Program-made: the position numbers and the translations under genes
The notes under the pieces: generated by a model
The model's input: only the letters and a program-made list of their open reading frames with translations
Told to the model about the DNA's origin: nothing
Databases searched by the model: none
Shown here: in pieces, positions 31,548 through 44,102 of the stretch
How positions within the stretch are numbered: position 1 is the first letter of the stretch
How the letters are laid out: each line of letters starts with the position of its first letter
Origin: Viola odorata
Taxonomy: Eukaryota > Streptophyta > Magnoliopsida > Malpighiales > Violaceae
DNA: 64,000 bases
Assembly: GCA_963691705.1 (NCBI GenBank)
Contig: OY829541.1
Span: 30,082,719 to 30,146,718, forward strand
Direction of reading: 5' to 3'

Positions 31548-32405
31548 GTTGGTAGCGGAGCTTAAGGCGTTCAAAGATTGGTAAGTATCTTTATTTGTTT
31601 CAAGTTTTCATCGTTGAAATCGGTAATTCATTCTACTCCATTCAAAACCGATTTCTTTGCTGTGCTTGGTTCGTTTATGTGCAAATTCTGGTCAGTTGTC
31701 AAAATCGAATTTTAATATATAGCTATTGAAGTCCGATTTGGGTGATTGTGGTTGCGTTGGAAAGCTGCACTTGTAAGGATTCCTAATCAAAAAGAATCAA
31801 GTGATTCCGATACCGGAGTCAAAAGTTATAGTCGATTTACTAAATTGTGTTTCTGCCAAATCCTGCACAATTTTAAGTTGTCGAAATTAATTTTAATATA
31901 TAGCTACTGAAGTCAGTTTTGAGTGAAAAAGGATCCGTTGGAAAGCTGTGTTAGTTGGGCTTCCGTATCAAAAAGAATCAATCGATTCAGAGTTAAGAAT
32001 AAAAAGTTGTGATCAAAACACTAAGCTGTGTTCATAGTCAAAAAAAAAAAAAAAACAGAACTGAAATTGAACTTGTTGAGTCCTTTCGAGTCGATTTTGA
32101 GCTTTCTTTGATTCCTTGAAATTGCCTTCTACTCTACTTGCTATTTGTTTGATTGGTTGTTCTTGCAATTACTCAAATATCAAGTGTCACAATTCTTTTC
32201 AGTGCTAGTTTTCTTTGAGAGTCTTCTTGGAAGCTTTTCTTGAACTCTTGAGTCTTACTAACACTTGAACAATTGCAGGGATTATTTGAGTGAATTTTGT
32301 GAGAGCATGAGACAGTTCAAACATGAGAGTAAACACGTGAGGGAGTGCTAGGATTAGTGCAATTTTATGCTTCTTTTCGTGTTGTGAATTTACAGGAATT
32401 GCAGT

Positions 32406-33569
32406 ATGTCTTACACGCAATGGTCTAAGAGGCGAGATTATGAGGATGATGTCCGTACTCACCTCAGACGTGAGCATCTCCGAAAGTTGGAGACCTTGAC
32501 GCAAGGAAATAAGAGTGTTGAAGAGTACTTTAATGAGATGAAGATTGCTTTGAAGAGAGCACAAGTCAAGGAGACCAAAAGGGAGACGATGACAAGATTC
32601 TTCGAAGGCCTCAACCAAGAGATAATTGATCCACTGCATTACACTGAGTTCTTCTCCTTAGAGGGTATGTTACAAGCGGCGATCACCATAGAGAAACTCA
32701 ATGTGAGATTGGATGAACTTGTGCGAGAACACCAAGCCAGGGATAAGCACATTAGAGAACTAATTGAGAGGCTTCGTGGCGGTGCACCACGGCGAGAGGA
32801 TGTCAAGAATACTACAACGCTTGCGATTGAGTGTGACTTGAGTGTCCAGGGGAAAGCAGAAGTGAGTGAGCGAGAAAAAGAAGAGGGCTTAAAAGAACCC
32901 AAAGTCTTAGAGAAGACTAATCAAAATAGCCCCCATGAAAAGAGTGAGCATGGGTTAACTAATTCTTCTTCTTCTTATTTATTCTCTTCAGGGCAGCAAA
33001 AGCAAGATGTTTTGAAGGAGAAGGAGTTGTCTAAGTTGCAACAATTAGAGTTGGATGCCTTGGGTAATCCCTTTCCTTCATGTGTTTCCTTTGTTGATTC
33101 TAATAGAATTGTTGTCTTAAAAGAATCAGATTCGAGGGCGAATCTTTTCGAAGGGGAAGGGAATGATACGATCCTAGCCCCATGGTTAACCCCAGTGACG
33201 TTAATGCAACCCCTAGACATGGAGACAAGGCAGGAGACGCTGCTTGATCAAGCTTTCAGGCAAAGGATGACATGGAAGGTGCCTTGGAGGCGCAGACACA
33301 ACAGGCAACTTCGTCAGAACGTATCTGGAGCTTTACATGTAGGAATCGTGCGATCGACCTCTCGTTGGAAACTTCAGGATGTTATCTTTCAGGTGGGACA
33401 AGATTCAGCTCATTTGGCCCAGTGGTTTGAAAGTTATGGACGTAAACATTATGGCGCGCAGTCTGTGCGTGAGACAACATACAACTTGAAGTTTCGGCCC
33501 AAACCTTGGCCCGATGATGGAGAACTCAACATGGGCTGCTGGAATGTATTTAAATATATTTATATTTAA
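32406..33569 (+). CDS. gag: gag-like ORF, unit 13
   Basis: Intact; private G-to-A at 33528 at a CpG changes Asp375 to Asn. Confidence 0.8.
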   Translation: MSYTQWSKRRDYEDDVRTHLRREHLRKLETLTQGNKSVEEYFNEMKIALKRAQVKETKRETMTRFFEGLNQEIIDPLHYTEFFSLEGMLQAAITIEKLNVRLDELVREHQARDKHIRELIERLRGGAPRREDVKNTTTLAIECDLSVQGKAEVSEREKEEGLKEPKVLEKTNQNSPHEKSEHGLTNSSSSYLFSSGQQKQDVLKEKELSKLQQLELDALGNPFPSCVSFVDSNRIVVLKESDSRANLFEGEGNDTILAPWLTPVTLMQPLDMETRQETLLDQAFRQRMTWKVPWRRRHNRQLRQNVSGALHVGIVRSTSRWKLQDVIFQVGQDSAHLAQWFESYGRKHYGAQSVRETTYNLKFRPKPWPDDGELNMGCWNVFKYIYI

Positions 33570-34058
33570 TGTAATTAATTAGTTAGTTAATTAGTTAATT
33601 AAGTTATTTTCTTTAATTAGAACTTCTACTTCTATTCCTATTAGAACTCCTACTTCTATTCCTATTAGGGTTTGCTTGTAACCTATATAAGGAGCCGCTT
33701 GGCCTCCTTAGAAACTTGGCTGTTATTTGATAAATTGAGATATTCTCTTTAATCTCCGCCCCTTGTTCAAGTTGGTCGAACCTTGTTCTTCTTGAGTCTG
33801 CAATACTTGAGTCGTATATAAGTAAATCTTGGAATTGCGTTATTGTGTCGTTTCTCTTAGTGTGATTCTCACATCGTTGAGTCTAGTCCTAAGAATCCGA
33901 TTCAAGATCCTTGACTTGAAATCGATTAGGGCTCTTAGCACAGGTTAGCTAAGTGGTCTAAGCTCGTACCTGTCGAGTTATTTATTTCCGCAGGAAATCC
34001 GTCTTTGAACAAAGATCAAAATTGGTGCTACGCATCCTAAGGAACCAGGATCGTATCA
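33570..34058 (+). repeat. Putative LTR, unit 14
   Basis: TATA box at 33684. The leader 34059-34916 reverts to the AGAGAG form (34820 area), the only such unit between 26038 and 53657. Confidence 0.7.
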
Positions 34059-34916
34059 GTTGGTAGCGGAGCTTAAGGCGTTCAAAGATTGGTAAGTATC
34101 TTTATTTGTTTCAAGTTTTCATCGTTGAAATCGGTAATTCATTCTACTCCATTCAAAACCGATTTCTTTGCTGTGCTTGGTTCGTTTATGTGCAAATTCT
34201 GGTCAGTTGTCAAAATCGAATTTTAATATATAGCTATTGAAGTCCGATTTGGGTGATTGTGGTTGCGTTGGAAAGCTGCACTTGTAAGGATTCCTAATCA
34301 AAAAGAATCAAGTGATTCCGATACCGGAGTCAAAAGTTATAGTCGATTTACTAAATTGTGTTTCTGCCAAATCCTGCACAATTTTAAGTTGTCGAAATTA
34401 ATTTTAATATATAGCTACTGAAGTCAGTTTTGAGTGAAAAAGGATCCGTTGGAAAGCTGTGTTAGTTGGGCTTCCGTATCAAAAAGAATCAATCGATTCA
34501 GAGTTAAGAATAAAAAGTTGTGATCAAAACACTAAGCTGTGTTCATAGTCAAAAAAAAAAAAAAAACAGAACTGAAATTGAACTTGTTGAGTCCTTTCGA
34601 GTCGATTTTGAGCTTTCTTTGATTCCTTGAAATTGCCTTCTACTCTACTTGCTATTTGTTTGATTGGTTGTTCTTGCAATTACTCAAATATCAAGTGTCA
34701 CAATTCTTTTCAGTGCTAGTTTTCTTTGAGAGTCTTCTTGGAAGCTTTTCTTGAACTCTTGAGTCTTACTAACACTTGAACAATTGCAGGGATTATTTGA
34801 GTGAATTTTGTGAGAGCATGAGAGAGTTCAAACATGAGAGTAAACACGTGAGGGAGTGCTAGGATTAGTGCAATTTTATGCTTCTTTTCGTGTTGTGAAT
34901 TTACAGGAATTGCAGT

Positions 34917-36080
34917 ATGTCTTACACGCAATGGTCTAAGAGGCGAGATTATGAGGATGATGTCCGTACTCACCTCAGACGTGAGCATCTCCGAAAGTTG
35001 GAGACCTTGACGCAAGGAAATAAGAGTGTTGAAGAGTACTTTAATGAGATGAAGATTGCTTTGAAGAGAGCACAAGTCAAGGAGACCAAAAGGGAGACGA
35101 TGACAAGATTCTTCGAAGGCCTCAACCAAGAGATAATTGATCCACTGCATTACACTGAGTTCTTCTCCTTAGAGGGTATGTTACAAGCGGCGATCACCAT
35201 AGAGAAACTCAATGTGAGATTGGATGAACTTGTGCGAGAACACCAAGCCAGGGATAAGCACATTAGAGAACTAATTGAGAGGCTTCGTGGCGGTGCACCA
35301 CGGCGAGAGGATGTCAAGAATACTACAACGCTTGCGATTGAGTGTGACTTGAGTGTCCAGGGGAAAGCAGAAGTGAGTGAGCGAGAAAAAGAAGAGGGCT
35401 TAAAAGAACCCAAAGTCTTAGAGAAGACTAATCAAAATAGCCCCCATGAAAAGAGTGAGCATGGGTTAACTAATTCTTCTTCTTCTTATTTATTCTCTTC
35501 AGGGCAGCAAAAGCAAGATGTTTTGAAGGAGAAGGAGTTGTCTAAGTTGCAACAATTAGAGTTGGATGCCTTGGGTAATCCCTTTCCTTCATGTGTTTCC
35601 TTTGTTGATTCTAATAGAATTGTTGTCTTAAAAGAATCAGATTCGAGGGCGAATCTTTTCGAAGGGGAAGGGAATGATACGATCCTAGCCCCATGGTTAA
35701 CCCCAGTGACGTTAATGCAACCCCTAGACATGGAGACAAGGCAGGAGACGCTGCTTGATCAAGCTTTCAGGCAAAGGATGACATGGAAGGTGCCTTGGAG
35801 GCGCAGACACAACAGGCAACTTCGTCAGAACGTATCTGGAGCTTTACATGTAGGAATCGTGCGATCGACCTCTCGTTGGAAACTTCAGGATGTTATCTTT
35901 CAGGTGGGACAAGATTCAGCTCATTTGGCCCAGTGGTTTGAAAGTTATGGACGTAAACATTATGGCGCGCAGTCTGTGCGTGAGACAACATACAACTTGA
36001 AGTTTCGGCCCAAACCTTGGCCCGATGATGGAGAACTCGACATGGGCTGCTGGAATGTATTTAAATATATTTATATTTAA
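34917..36080 (+). CDS. gag: gag-like ORF, unit 14
   Basis: Intact, common protein sequence. Confidence 0.8.
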   Translation: MSYTQWSKRRDYEDDVRTHLRREHLRKLETLTQGNKSVEEYFNEMKIALKRAQVKETKRETMTRFFEGLNQEIIDPLHYTEFFSLEGMLQAAITIEKLNVRLDELVREHQARDKHIRELIERLRGGAPRREDVKNTTTLAIECDLSVQGKAEVSEREKEEGLKEPKVLEKTNQNSPHEKSEHGLTNSSSSYLFSSGQQKQDVLKEKELSKLQQLELDALGNPFPSCVSFVDSNRIVVLKESDSRANLFEGEGNDTILAPWLTPVTLMQPLDMETRQETLLDQAFRQRMTWKVPWRRRHNRQLRQNVSGALHVGIVRSTSRWKLQDVIFQVGQDSAHLAQWFESYGRKHYGAQSVRETTYNLKFRPKPWPDDGELDMGCWNVFKYIYI

Positions 36081-36569
36081 TGTAATTAATTAGTTAGTTA
36101 ATTAGTTAATTAAGTTATTTTCTTTAATTAGAACTTCTACTTCTATTCCTATTAGAACTCCTACTTCTATTCCTATTAGGGTTTGCTTGTAACCTATATA
36201 AGGAGCCGCTTGGCCTCCTTAGAAACTTGGCTGTTATTTGATAAATTGAAATATTCTCTTTAATCTCCGCCCCTTGTTCAAGTTGGTCGAACCTTGTTCT
36301 TCTTGAGTCTGCAATACTTGAGTCGTATATAAGTAAATCTTGGAATTGCGTTATTGTGTCGTTTCTCTTAGTGTGATTCTCACATCGTTGAGTCTAGTCC
36401 TAAGAATCCGATTCAAGATCCTTGACTTGAAATCGATTAGGGCTCTTAGCACAGGTTAGCTAAGTGGTCTAAGCTCGTACCTGTCGAGTTATTTATTTCC
36501 GCAGGAAATCCGTCTTTGAACAAAGATCAAAATTGGTGCTACGCATCCTAAGGAACCAGGATCGTATCA
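36081..36569 (+). repeat. Putative LTR, unit 15
   Basis: TATA box at 36195; private G-to-A at 36250, about 48 bases after the TATA box. Leader 36570-37427, AGACAG form. Confidence 0.7.
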
Positions 36570-37427
36570 GTTGGTAGCGGAGCTTAAGGCGTTCAAAGAT
36601 TGGTAAGTATCTTTATTTGTTTCAAGTTTTCATCGTTGAAATCGGTAATTCATTCTACTCCATTCAAAACCGATTTCTTTGCTGTGCTTGGTTCGTTTAT
36701 GTGCAAATTCTGGTCAGTTGTCAAAATCGAATTTTAATATATAGCTATTGAAGTCCGATTTGGGTGATTGTGGTTGCGTTGGAAAGCTGCACTTGTAAGG
36801 ATTCCTAATCAAAAAGAATCAAGTGATTCCGATACCGGAGTCAAAAGTTATAGTCGATTTACTAAATTGTGTTTCTGCCAAATCCTGCACAATTTTAAGT
36901 TGTCGAAATTAATTTTAATATATAGCTACTGAAGTCAGTTTTGAGTGAAAAAGGATCCGTTGGAAAGCTGTGTTAGTTGGGCTTCCGTATCAAAAAGAAT
37001 CAATCGATTCAGAGTTAAGAATAAAAAGTTGTGATCAAAACACTAAGCTGTGTTCATAGTCAAAAAAAAAAAAAAAACAGAACTGAAATTGAACTTGTTG
37101 AGTCCTTTCGAGTCGATTTTGAGCTTTCTTTGATTCCTTGAAATTGCCTTCTACTCTACTTGCTATTTGTTTGATTGGTTGTTCTTGCAATTACTCAAAT
37201 ATCAAGTGTCACAATTCTTTTCAGTGCTAGTTTTCTTTGAGAGTCTTCTTGGAAGCTTTTCTTGAACTCTTGAGTCTTACTAACACTTGAACAATTGCAG
37301 GGATTATTTGAGTGAATTTTGTGAGAGCATGAGACAGTTCAAACATGAGAGTAAACACGTGAGGGAGTGCTAGGATTAGTGCAATTTTATGCTTCTTTTC
37401 GTGTTGTGAATTTACAGGAATTGCAGT

Positions 37428-38591
37428 ATGTCTTACACGCAATGGTCTAAGAGGCGAGATTATGAGGATGATGTCCGTACTCACCTCAGACGTGAGCATC
37501 TCCGAAAGTTGGAGACCTTGACGCAAGGAAATAAGAGTGTTGAAGAGTACTTTAATGAGATGAAGATTGCTTTGAAGAGAGCACAAGTCAAGGAGACCAA
37601 AAGGGAGACGATGACAAGATTCTTCGAAGGCCTCAACCAAGAGATAATTGATCCACTGCATTACACTGAGTTCTTCTCCTTAGAGGGTATGTTACAAGCG
37701 GCGATCACCATAGAGAAACTCAATGTGAGATTGGATGAACTTGTGCGAGAACACCAAGCCAGGGATAAGCACATTAGAGAACTAATTGAGAGGCTTCGTG
37801 GCGGTGCACCACGGCGAGAGGATGTCAAGAATACTACAACGCTTGCGATTGAGTGTGACTTGAGTGTCCAGGGGAAAGCAGAAGTGAGTGAGCGAGAAAA
37901 AGAAGAGGGCTTAAAAGAACCCAAAGTCTTAGAGAAGACTAATCAAAATAGCCCCCATGAAAAGAGTGAGCATGGGTTAACTAATTCTTCTTCTTCTTAT
38001 TTATTCTCTTCAGGGCAGCAAAAGCAAGATGTTTTGAAGGAGAAGGAGTTGTCTAAGTTGCAACAATTAGAGTTGGATGCCTTGGGTAATCCCTTTCCTT
38101 CATGTGTTTCCTTTGTTGATTCTAATAGAATTGTTGTCTTAAAAGAATCAGATTCGAGGGCGAATCTTTTCGAAGGGGAAGGGAATGATACGATCCTAGC
38201 CCCATGGTTAACCCCAGTGACGTTAATGCAACCCCTAGACATGGAGACAAGGCAGGAGACGCTGCTTGATCAAGCTTTCAGGCAAAGGATGACATGGAAG
38301 GTGCCTTGGAGGCGCAGACACAACAGGCAACTTCGTCAGAACGTATCTGGAGCTTTACATGTAGGAATCGTGCGATCGACCTCTCGTTGGAAACTTCAGG
38401 ATGTTATCTTTCAGGTGGGACAAGATTCAGCTCATTTGGCCCAGTGGTTTGAAAGTTATGGACGTAAACATTATGGCGCGCAGTCTGTGCGTGAGACAAC
38501 ATACAACTTGAAGTTTCGGCCCAAACCTTGGCCCGATGATGGAGAACTCGACATGGGCTGCTGGAATGTATTTAAATATATTTATATTTAA
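37428..38591 (+). CDS. gag: gag-like ORF, unit 15
   Basis: Intact, common protein sequence. Confidence 0.8.
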   Translation: MSYTQWSKRRDYEDDVRTHLRREHLRKLETLTQGNKSVEEYFNEMKIALKRAQVKETKRETMTRFFEGLNQEIIDPLHYTEFFSLEGMLQAAITIEKLNVRLDELVREHQARDKHIRELIERLRGGAPRREDVKNTTTLAIECDLSVQGKAEVSEREKEEGLKEPKVLEKTNQNSPHEKSEHGLTNSSSSYLFSSGQQKQDVLKEKELSKLQQLELDALGNPFPSCVSFVDSNRIVVLKESDSRANLFEGEGNDTILAPWLTPVTLMQPLDMETRQETLLDQAFRQRMTWKVPWRRRHNRQLRQNVSGALHVGIVRSTSRWKLQDVIFQVGQDSAHLAQWFESYGRKHYGAQSVRETTYNLKFRPKPWPDDGELDMGCWNVFKYIYI

Positions 38592-39080
38592 TGTAATTAA
38601 TTAGTTAGTTAATTAGTTAATTAAGTTATTTTCTTTAATTAGAACTTCTACTTCTATTCCTATTAGAACTCCTACTTCTATTCCTATTAGGGTTTGCTTG
38701 TAACCTATATAAGGAGCCGCTTGGCCTCCTTAGAAACTTGGCTGTTATTTGATAAATTGAGATATTCTCTTTAATCTCCGCCCCTTGTTCAAGTTGGTCG
38801 AACCTTGTTCTTCTTGAGTCTGCAATACTTGAGTCGTATATAAGTAAATCTTGGAATTGCGTTATTGTGTCGTTTCTCTTAGTGTGATTCTCACATCGTT
38901 GAGTCTAGTCCTAAGAATCCGATTCAAGATCCTTGACTTGAAATCGATTAGGGCTCTTAGCACAGGTTAGCTAAGTGGTCTAAGCTCGTACCTGTCGAGT
39001 TATTTATTTCCGCAGGAAATCCGTCTTTGAACAAAGATCAAAATTGGTGCTACGCATCCTAAGGAACCAGGATCGTATCA
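38592..39080 (+). repeat. Putative LTR, unit 16
   Basis: TATA box at 38706. Units 16-20 show no difference from one another by eye, so this is the most homogeneous stretch. Leader 39081-39938. Confidence 0.7.
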
Positions 39081-39938
39081 GTTGGTAGCGGAGCTTAAGG
39101 CGTTCAAAGATTGGTAAGTATCTTTATTTGTTTCAAGTTTTCATCGTTGAAATCGGTAATTCATTCTACTCCATTCAAAACCGATTTCTTTGCTGTGCTT
39201 GGTTCGTTTATGTGCAAATTCTGGTCAGTTGTCAAAATCGAATTTTAATATATAGCTATTGAAGTCCGATTTGGGTGATTGTGGTTGCGTTGGAAAGCTG
39301 CACTTGTAAGGATTCCTAATCAAAAAGAATCAAGTGATTCCGATACCGGAGTCAAAAGTTATAGTCGATTTACTAAATTGTGTTTCTGCCAAATCCTGCA
39401 CAATTTTAAGTTGTCGAAATTAATTTTAATATATAGCTACTGAAGTCAGTTTTGAGTGAAAAAGGATCCGTTGGAAAGCTGTGTTAGTTGGGCTTCCGTA
39501 TCAAAAAGAATCAATCGATTCAGAGTTAAGAATAAAAAGTTGTGATCAAAACACTAAGCTGTGTTCATAGTCAAAAAAAAAAAAAAAACAGAACTGAAAT
39601 TGAACTTGTTGAGTCCTTTCGAGTCGATTTTGAGCTTTCTTTGATTCCTTGAAATTGCCTTCTACTCTACTTGCTATTTGTTTGATTGGTTGTTCTTGCA
39701 ATTACTCAAATATCAAGTGTCACAATTCTTTTCAGTGCTAGTTTTCTTTGAGAGTCTTCTTGGAAGCTTTTCTTGAACTCTTGAGTCTTACTAACACTTG
39801 AACAATTGCAGGGATTATTTGAGTGAATTTTGTGAGAGCATGAGACAGTTCAAACATGAGAGTAAACACGTGAGGGAGTGCTAGGATTAGTGCAATTTTA
39901 TGCTTCTTTTCGTGTTGTGAATTTACAGGAATTGCAGT

Positions 39939-41102
39939 ATGTCTTACACGCAATGGTCTAAGAGGCGAGATTATGAGGATGATGTCCGTACTCACCTCAG
40001 ACGTGAGCATCTCCGAAAGTTGGAGACCTTGACGCAAGGAAATAAGAGTGTTGAAGAGTACTTTAATGAGATGAAGATTGCTTTGAAGAGAGCACAAGTC
40101 AAGGAGACCAAAAGGGAGACGATGACAAGATTCTTCGAAGGCCTCAACCAAGAGATAATTGATCCACTGCATTACACTGAGTTCTTCTCCTTAGAGGGTA
40201 TGTTACAAGCGGCGATCACCATAGAGAAACTCAATGTGAGATTGGATGAACTTGTGCGAGAACACCAAGCCAGGGATAAGCACATTAGAGAACTAATTGA
40301 GAGGCTTCGTGGCGGTGCACCACGGCGAGAGGATGTCAAGAATACTACAACGCTTGCGATTGAGTGTGACTTGAGTGTCCAGGGGAAAGCAGAAGTGAGT
40401 GAGCGAGAAAAAGAAGAGGGCTTAAAAGAACCCAAAGTCTTAGAGAAGACTAATCAAAATAGCCCCCATGAAAAGAGTGAGCATGGGTTAACTAATTCTT
40501 CTTCTTCTTATTTATTCTCTTCAGGGCAGCAAAAGCAAGATGTTTTGAAGGAGAAGGAGTTGTCTAAGTTGCAACAATTAGAGTTGGATGCCTTGGGTAA
40601 TCCCTTTCCTTCATGTGTTTCCTTTGTTGATTCTAATAGAATTGTTGTCTTAAAAGAATCAGATTCGAGGGCGAATCTTTTCGAAGGGGAAGGGAATGAT
40701 ACGATCCTAGCCCCATGGTTAACCCCAGTGACGTTAATGCAACCCCTAGACATGGAGACAAGGCAGGAGACGCTGCTTGATCAAGCTTTCAGGCAAAGGA
40801 TGACATGGAAGGTGCCTTGGAGGCGCAGACACAACAGGCAACTTCGTCAGAACGTATCTGGAGCTTTACATGTAGGAATCGTGCGATCGACCTCTCGTTG
40901 GAAACTTCAGGATGTTATCTTTCAGGTGGGACAAGATTCAGCTCATTTGGCCCAGTGGTTTGAAAGTTATGGACGTAAACATTATGGCGCGCAGTCTGTG
41001 CGTGAGACAACATACAACTTGAAGTTTCGGCCCAAACCTTGGCCCGATGATGGAGAACTCGACATGGGCTGCTGGAATGTATTTAAATATATTTATATTT
41101 AA
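39939..41102 (+). CDS. gag: gag-like ORF, unit 16
   Basis: Intact, common protein sequence; indistinguishable by eye from the ORFs of units 17-20. Confidence 0.8.
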   Translation: MSYTQWSKRRDYEDDVRTHLRREHLRKLETLTQGNKSVEEYFNEMKIALKRAQVKETKRETMTRFFEGLNQEIIDPLHYTEFFSLEGMLQAAITIEKLNVRLDELVREHQARDKHIRELIERLRGGAPRREDVKNTTTLAIECDLSVQGKAEVSEREKEEGLKEPKVLEKTNQNSPHEKSEHGLTNSSSSYLFSSGQQKQDVLKEKELSKLQQLELDALGNPFPSCVSFVDSNRIVVLKESDSRANLFEGEGNDTILAPWLTPVTLMQPLDMETRQETLLDQAFRQRMTWKVPWRRRHNRQLRQNVSGALHVGIVRSTSRWKLQDVIFQVGQDSAHLAQWFESYGRKHYGAQSVRETTYNLKFRPKPWPDDGELDMGCWNVFKYIYI

Positions 41103-41591
41103 TGTAATTAATTAGTTAGTTAATTAGTTAATTAAGTTATTTTCTTTAATTAGAACTTCTACTTCTATTCCTATTAGAACTCCTACTTCTATTCCTATTA
41201 GGGTTTGCTTGTAACCTATATAAGGAGCCGCTTGGCCTCCTTAGAAACTTGGCTGTTATTTGATAAATTGAGATATTCTCTTTAATCTCCGCCCCTTGTT
41301 CAAGTTGGTCGAACCTTGTTCTTCTTGAGTCTGCAATACTTGAGTCGTATATAAGTAAATCTTGGAATTGCGTTATTGTGTCGTTTCTCTTAGTGTGATT
41401 CTCACATCGTTGAGTCTAGTCCTAAGAATCCGATTCAAGATCCTTGACTTGAAATCGATTAGGGCTCTTAGCACAGGTTAGCTAAGTGGTCTAAGCTCGT
41501 ACCTGTCGAGTTATTTATTTCCGCAGGAAATCCGTCTTTGAACAAAGATCAAAATTGGTGCTACGCATCCTAAGGAACCAGGATCGTATCA
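41103..41591 (+). repeat. Putative LTR, unit 17
   Basis: TATA box at 41217. Leader 41592-42449, 16-A tract, AGACAG form. Confidence 0.7.
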
Positions 41592-42449
41592 GTTGGTAGC
41601 GGAGCTTAAGGCGTTCAAAGATTGGTAAGTATCTTTATTTGTTTCAAGTTTTCATCGTTGAAATCGGTAATTCATTCTACTCCATTCAAAACCGATTTCT
41701 TTGCTGTGCTTGGTTCGTTTATGTGCAAATTCTGGTCAGTTGTCAAAATCGAATTTTAATATATAGCTATTGAAGTCCGATTTGGGTGATTGTGGTTGCG
41801 TTGGAAAGCTGCACTTGTAAGGATTCCTAATCAAAAAGAATCAAGTGATTCCGATACCGGAGTCAAAAGTTATAGTCGATTTACTAAATTGTGTTTCTGC
41901 CAAATCCTGCACAATTTTAAGTTGTCGAAATTAATTTTAATATATAGCTACTGAAGTCAGTTTTGAGTGAAAAAGGATCCGTTGGAAAGCTGTGTTAGTT
42001 GGGCTTCCGTATCAAAAAGAATCAATCGATTCAGAGTTAAGAATAAAAAGTTGTGATCAAAACACTAAGCTGTGTTCATAGTCAAAAAAAAAAAAAAAAC
42101 AGAACTGAAATTGAACTTGTTGAGTCCTTTCGAGTCGATTTTGAGCTTTCTTTGATTCCTTGAAATTGCCTTCTACTCTACTTGCTATTTGTTTGATTGG
42201 TTGTTCTTGCAATTACTCAAATATCAAGTGTCACAATTCTTTTCAGTGCTAGTTTTCTTTGAGAGTCTTCTTGGAAGCTTTTCTTGAACTCTTGAGTCTT
42301 ACTAACACTTGAACAATTGCAGGGATTATTTGAGTGAATTTTGTGAGAGCATGAGACAGTTCAAACATGAGAGTAAACACGTGAGGGAGTGCTAGGATTA
42401 GTGCAATTTTATGCTTCTTTTCGTGTTGTGAATTTACAGGAATTGCAGT

Positions 42450-43613
42450 ATGTCTTACACGCAATGGTCTAAGAGGCGAGATTATGAGGATGATGTCCGT
42501 ACTCACCTCAGACGTGAGCATCTCCGAAAGTTGGAGACCTTGACGCAAGGAAATAAGAGTGTTGAAGAGTACTTTAATGAGATGAAGATTGCTTTGAAGA
42601 GAGCACAAGTCAAGGAGACCAAAAGGGAGACGATGACAAGATTCTTCGAAGGCCTCAACCAAGAGATAATTGATCCACTGCATTACACTGAGTTCTTCTC
42701 CTTAGAGGGTATGTTACAAGCGGCGATCACCATAGAGAAACTCAATGTGAGATTGGATGAACTTGTGCGAGAACACCAAGCCAGGGATAAGCACATTAGA
42801 GAACTAATTGAGAGGCTTCGTGGCGGTGCACCACGGCGAGAGGATGTCAAGAATACTACAACGCTTGCGATTGAGTGTGACTTGAGTGTCCAGGGGAAAG
42901 CAGAAGTGAGTGAGCGAGAAAAAGAAGAGGGCTTAAAAGAACCCAAAGTCTTAGAGAAGACTAATCAAAATAGCCCCCATGAAAAGAGTGAGCATGGGTT
43001 AACTAATTCTTCTTCTTCTTATTTATTCTCTTCAGGGCAGCAAAAGCAAGATGTTTTGAAGGAGAAGGAGTTGTCTAAGTTGCAACAATTAGAGTTGGAT
43101 GCCTTGGGTAATCCCTTTCCTTCATGTGTTTCCTTTGTTGATTCTAATAGAATTGTTGTCTTAAAAGAATCAGATTCGAGGGCGAATCTTTTCGAAGGGG
43201 AAGGGAATGATACGATCCTAGCCCCATGGTTAACCCCAGTGACGTTAATGCAACCCCTAGACATGGAGACAAGGCAGGAGACGCTGCTTGATCAAGCTTT
43301 CAGGCAAAGGATGACATGGAAGGTGCCTTGGAGGCGCAGACACAACAGGCAACTTCGTCAGAACGTATCTGGAGCTTTACATGTAGGAATCGTGCGATCG
43401 ACCTCTCGTTGGAAACTTCAGGATGTTATCTTTCAGGTGGGACAAGATTCAGCTCATTTGGCCCAGTGGTTTGAAAGTTATGGACGTAAACATTATGGCG
43501 CGCAGTCTGTGCGTGAGACAACATACAACTTGAAGTTTCGGCCCAAACCTTGGCCCGATGATGGAGAACTCGACATGGGCTGCTGGAATGTATTTAAATA
43601 TATTTATATTTAA
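42450..43613 (+). CDS. gag: gag-like ORF, unit 17
   Basis: Intact, common protein sequence. Confidence 0.8.
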   Translation: MSYTQWSKRRDYEDDVRTHLRREHLRKLETLTQGNKSVEEYFNEMKIALKRAQVKETKRETMTRFFEGLNQEIIDPLHYTEFFSLEGMLQAAITIEKLNVRLDELVREHQARDKHIRELIERLRGGAPRREDVKNTTTLAIECDLSVQGKAEVSEREKEEGLKEPKVLEKTNQNSPHEKSEHGLTNSSSSYLFSSGQQKQDVLKEKELSKLQQLELDALGNPFPSCVSFVDSNRIVVLKESDSRANLFEGEGNDTILAPWLTPVTLMQPLDMETRQETLLDQAFRQRMTWKVPWRRRHNRQLRQNVSGALHVGIVRSTSRWKLQDVIFQVGQDSAHLAQWFESYGRKHYGAQSVRETTYNLKFRPKPWPDDGELDMGCWNVFKYIYI

Positions 43614-44102
43614 TGTAATTAATTAGTTAGTTAATTAGTTAATTAAGTTATTTTCTTTAATTAGAACTTCTACTTCTATTCCTATTAGAACTCCTACTTC
43701 TATTCCTATTAGGGTTTGCTTGTAACCTATATAAGGAGCCGCTTGGCCTCCTTAGAAACTTGGCTGTTATTTGATAAATTGAGATATTCTCTTTAATCTC
43801 CGCCCCTTGTTCAAGTTGGTCGAACCTTGTTCTTCTTGAGTCTGCAATACTTGAGTCGTATATAAGTAAATCTTGGAATTGCGTTATTGTGTCGTTTCTC
43901 TTAGTGTGATTCTCACATCGTTGAGTCTAGTCCTAAGAATCCGATTCAAGATCCTTGACTTGAAATCGATTAGGGCTCTTAGCACAGGTTAGCTAAGTGG
44001 TCTAAGCTCGTACCTGTCGAGTTATTTATTTCCGCAGGAAATCCGTCTTTGAACAAAGATCAAAATTGGTGCTACGCATCCTAAGGAACCAGGATCGTAT
44101 CA
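43614..44102 (+). repeat. Putative LTR, unit 18
   Basis: TATA box at 43728. Leader 44103-44960, 16-A tract, AGACAG form. Confidence 0.7.
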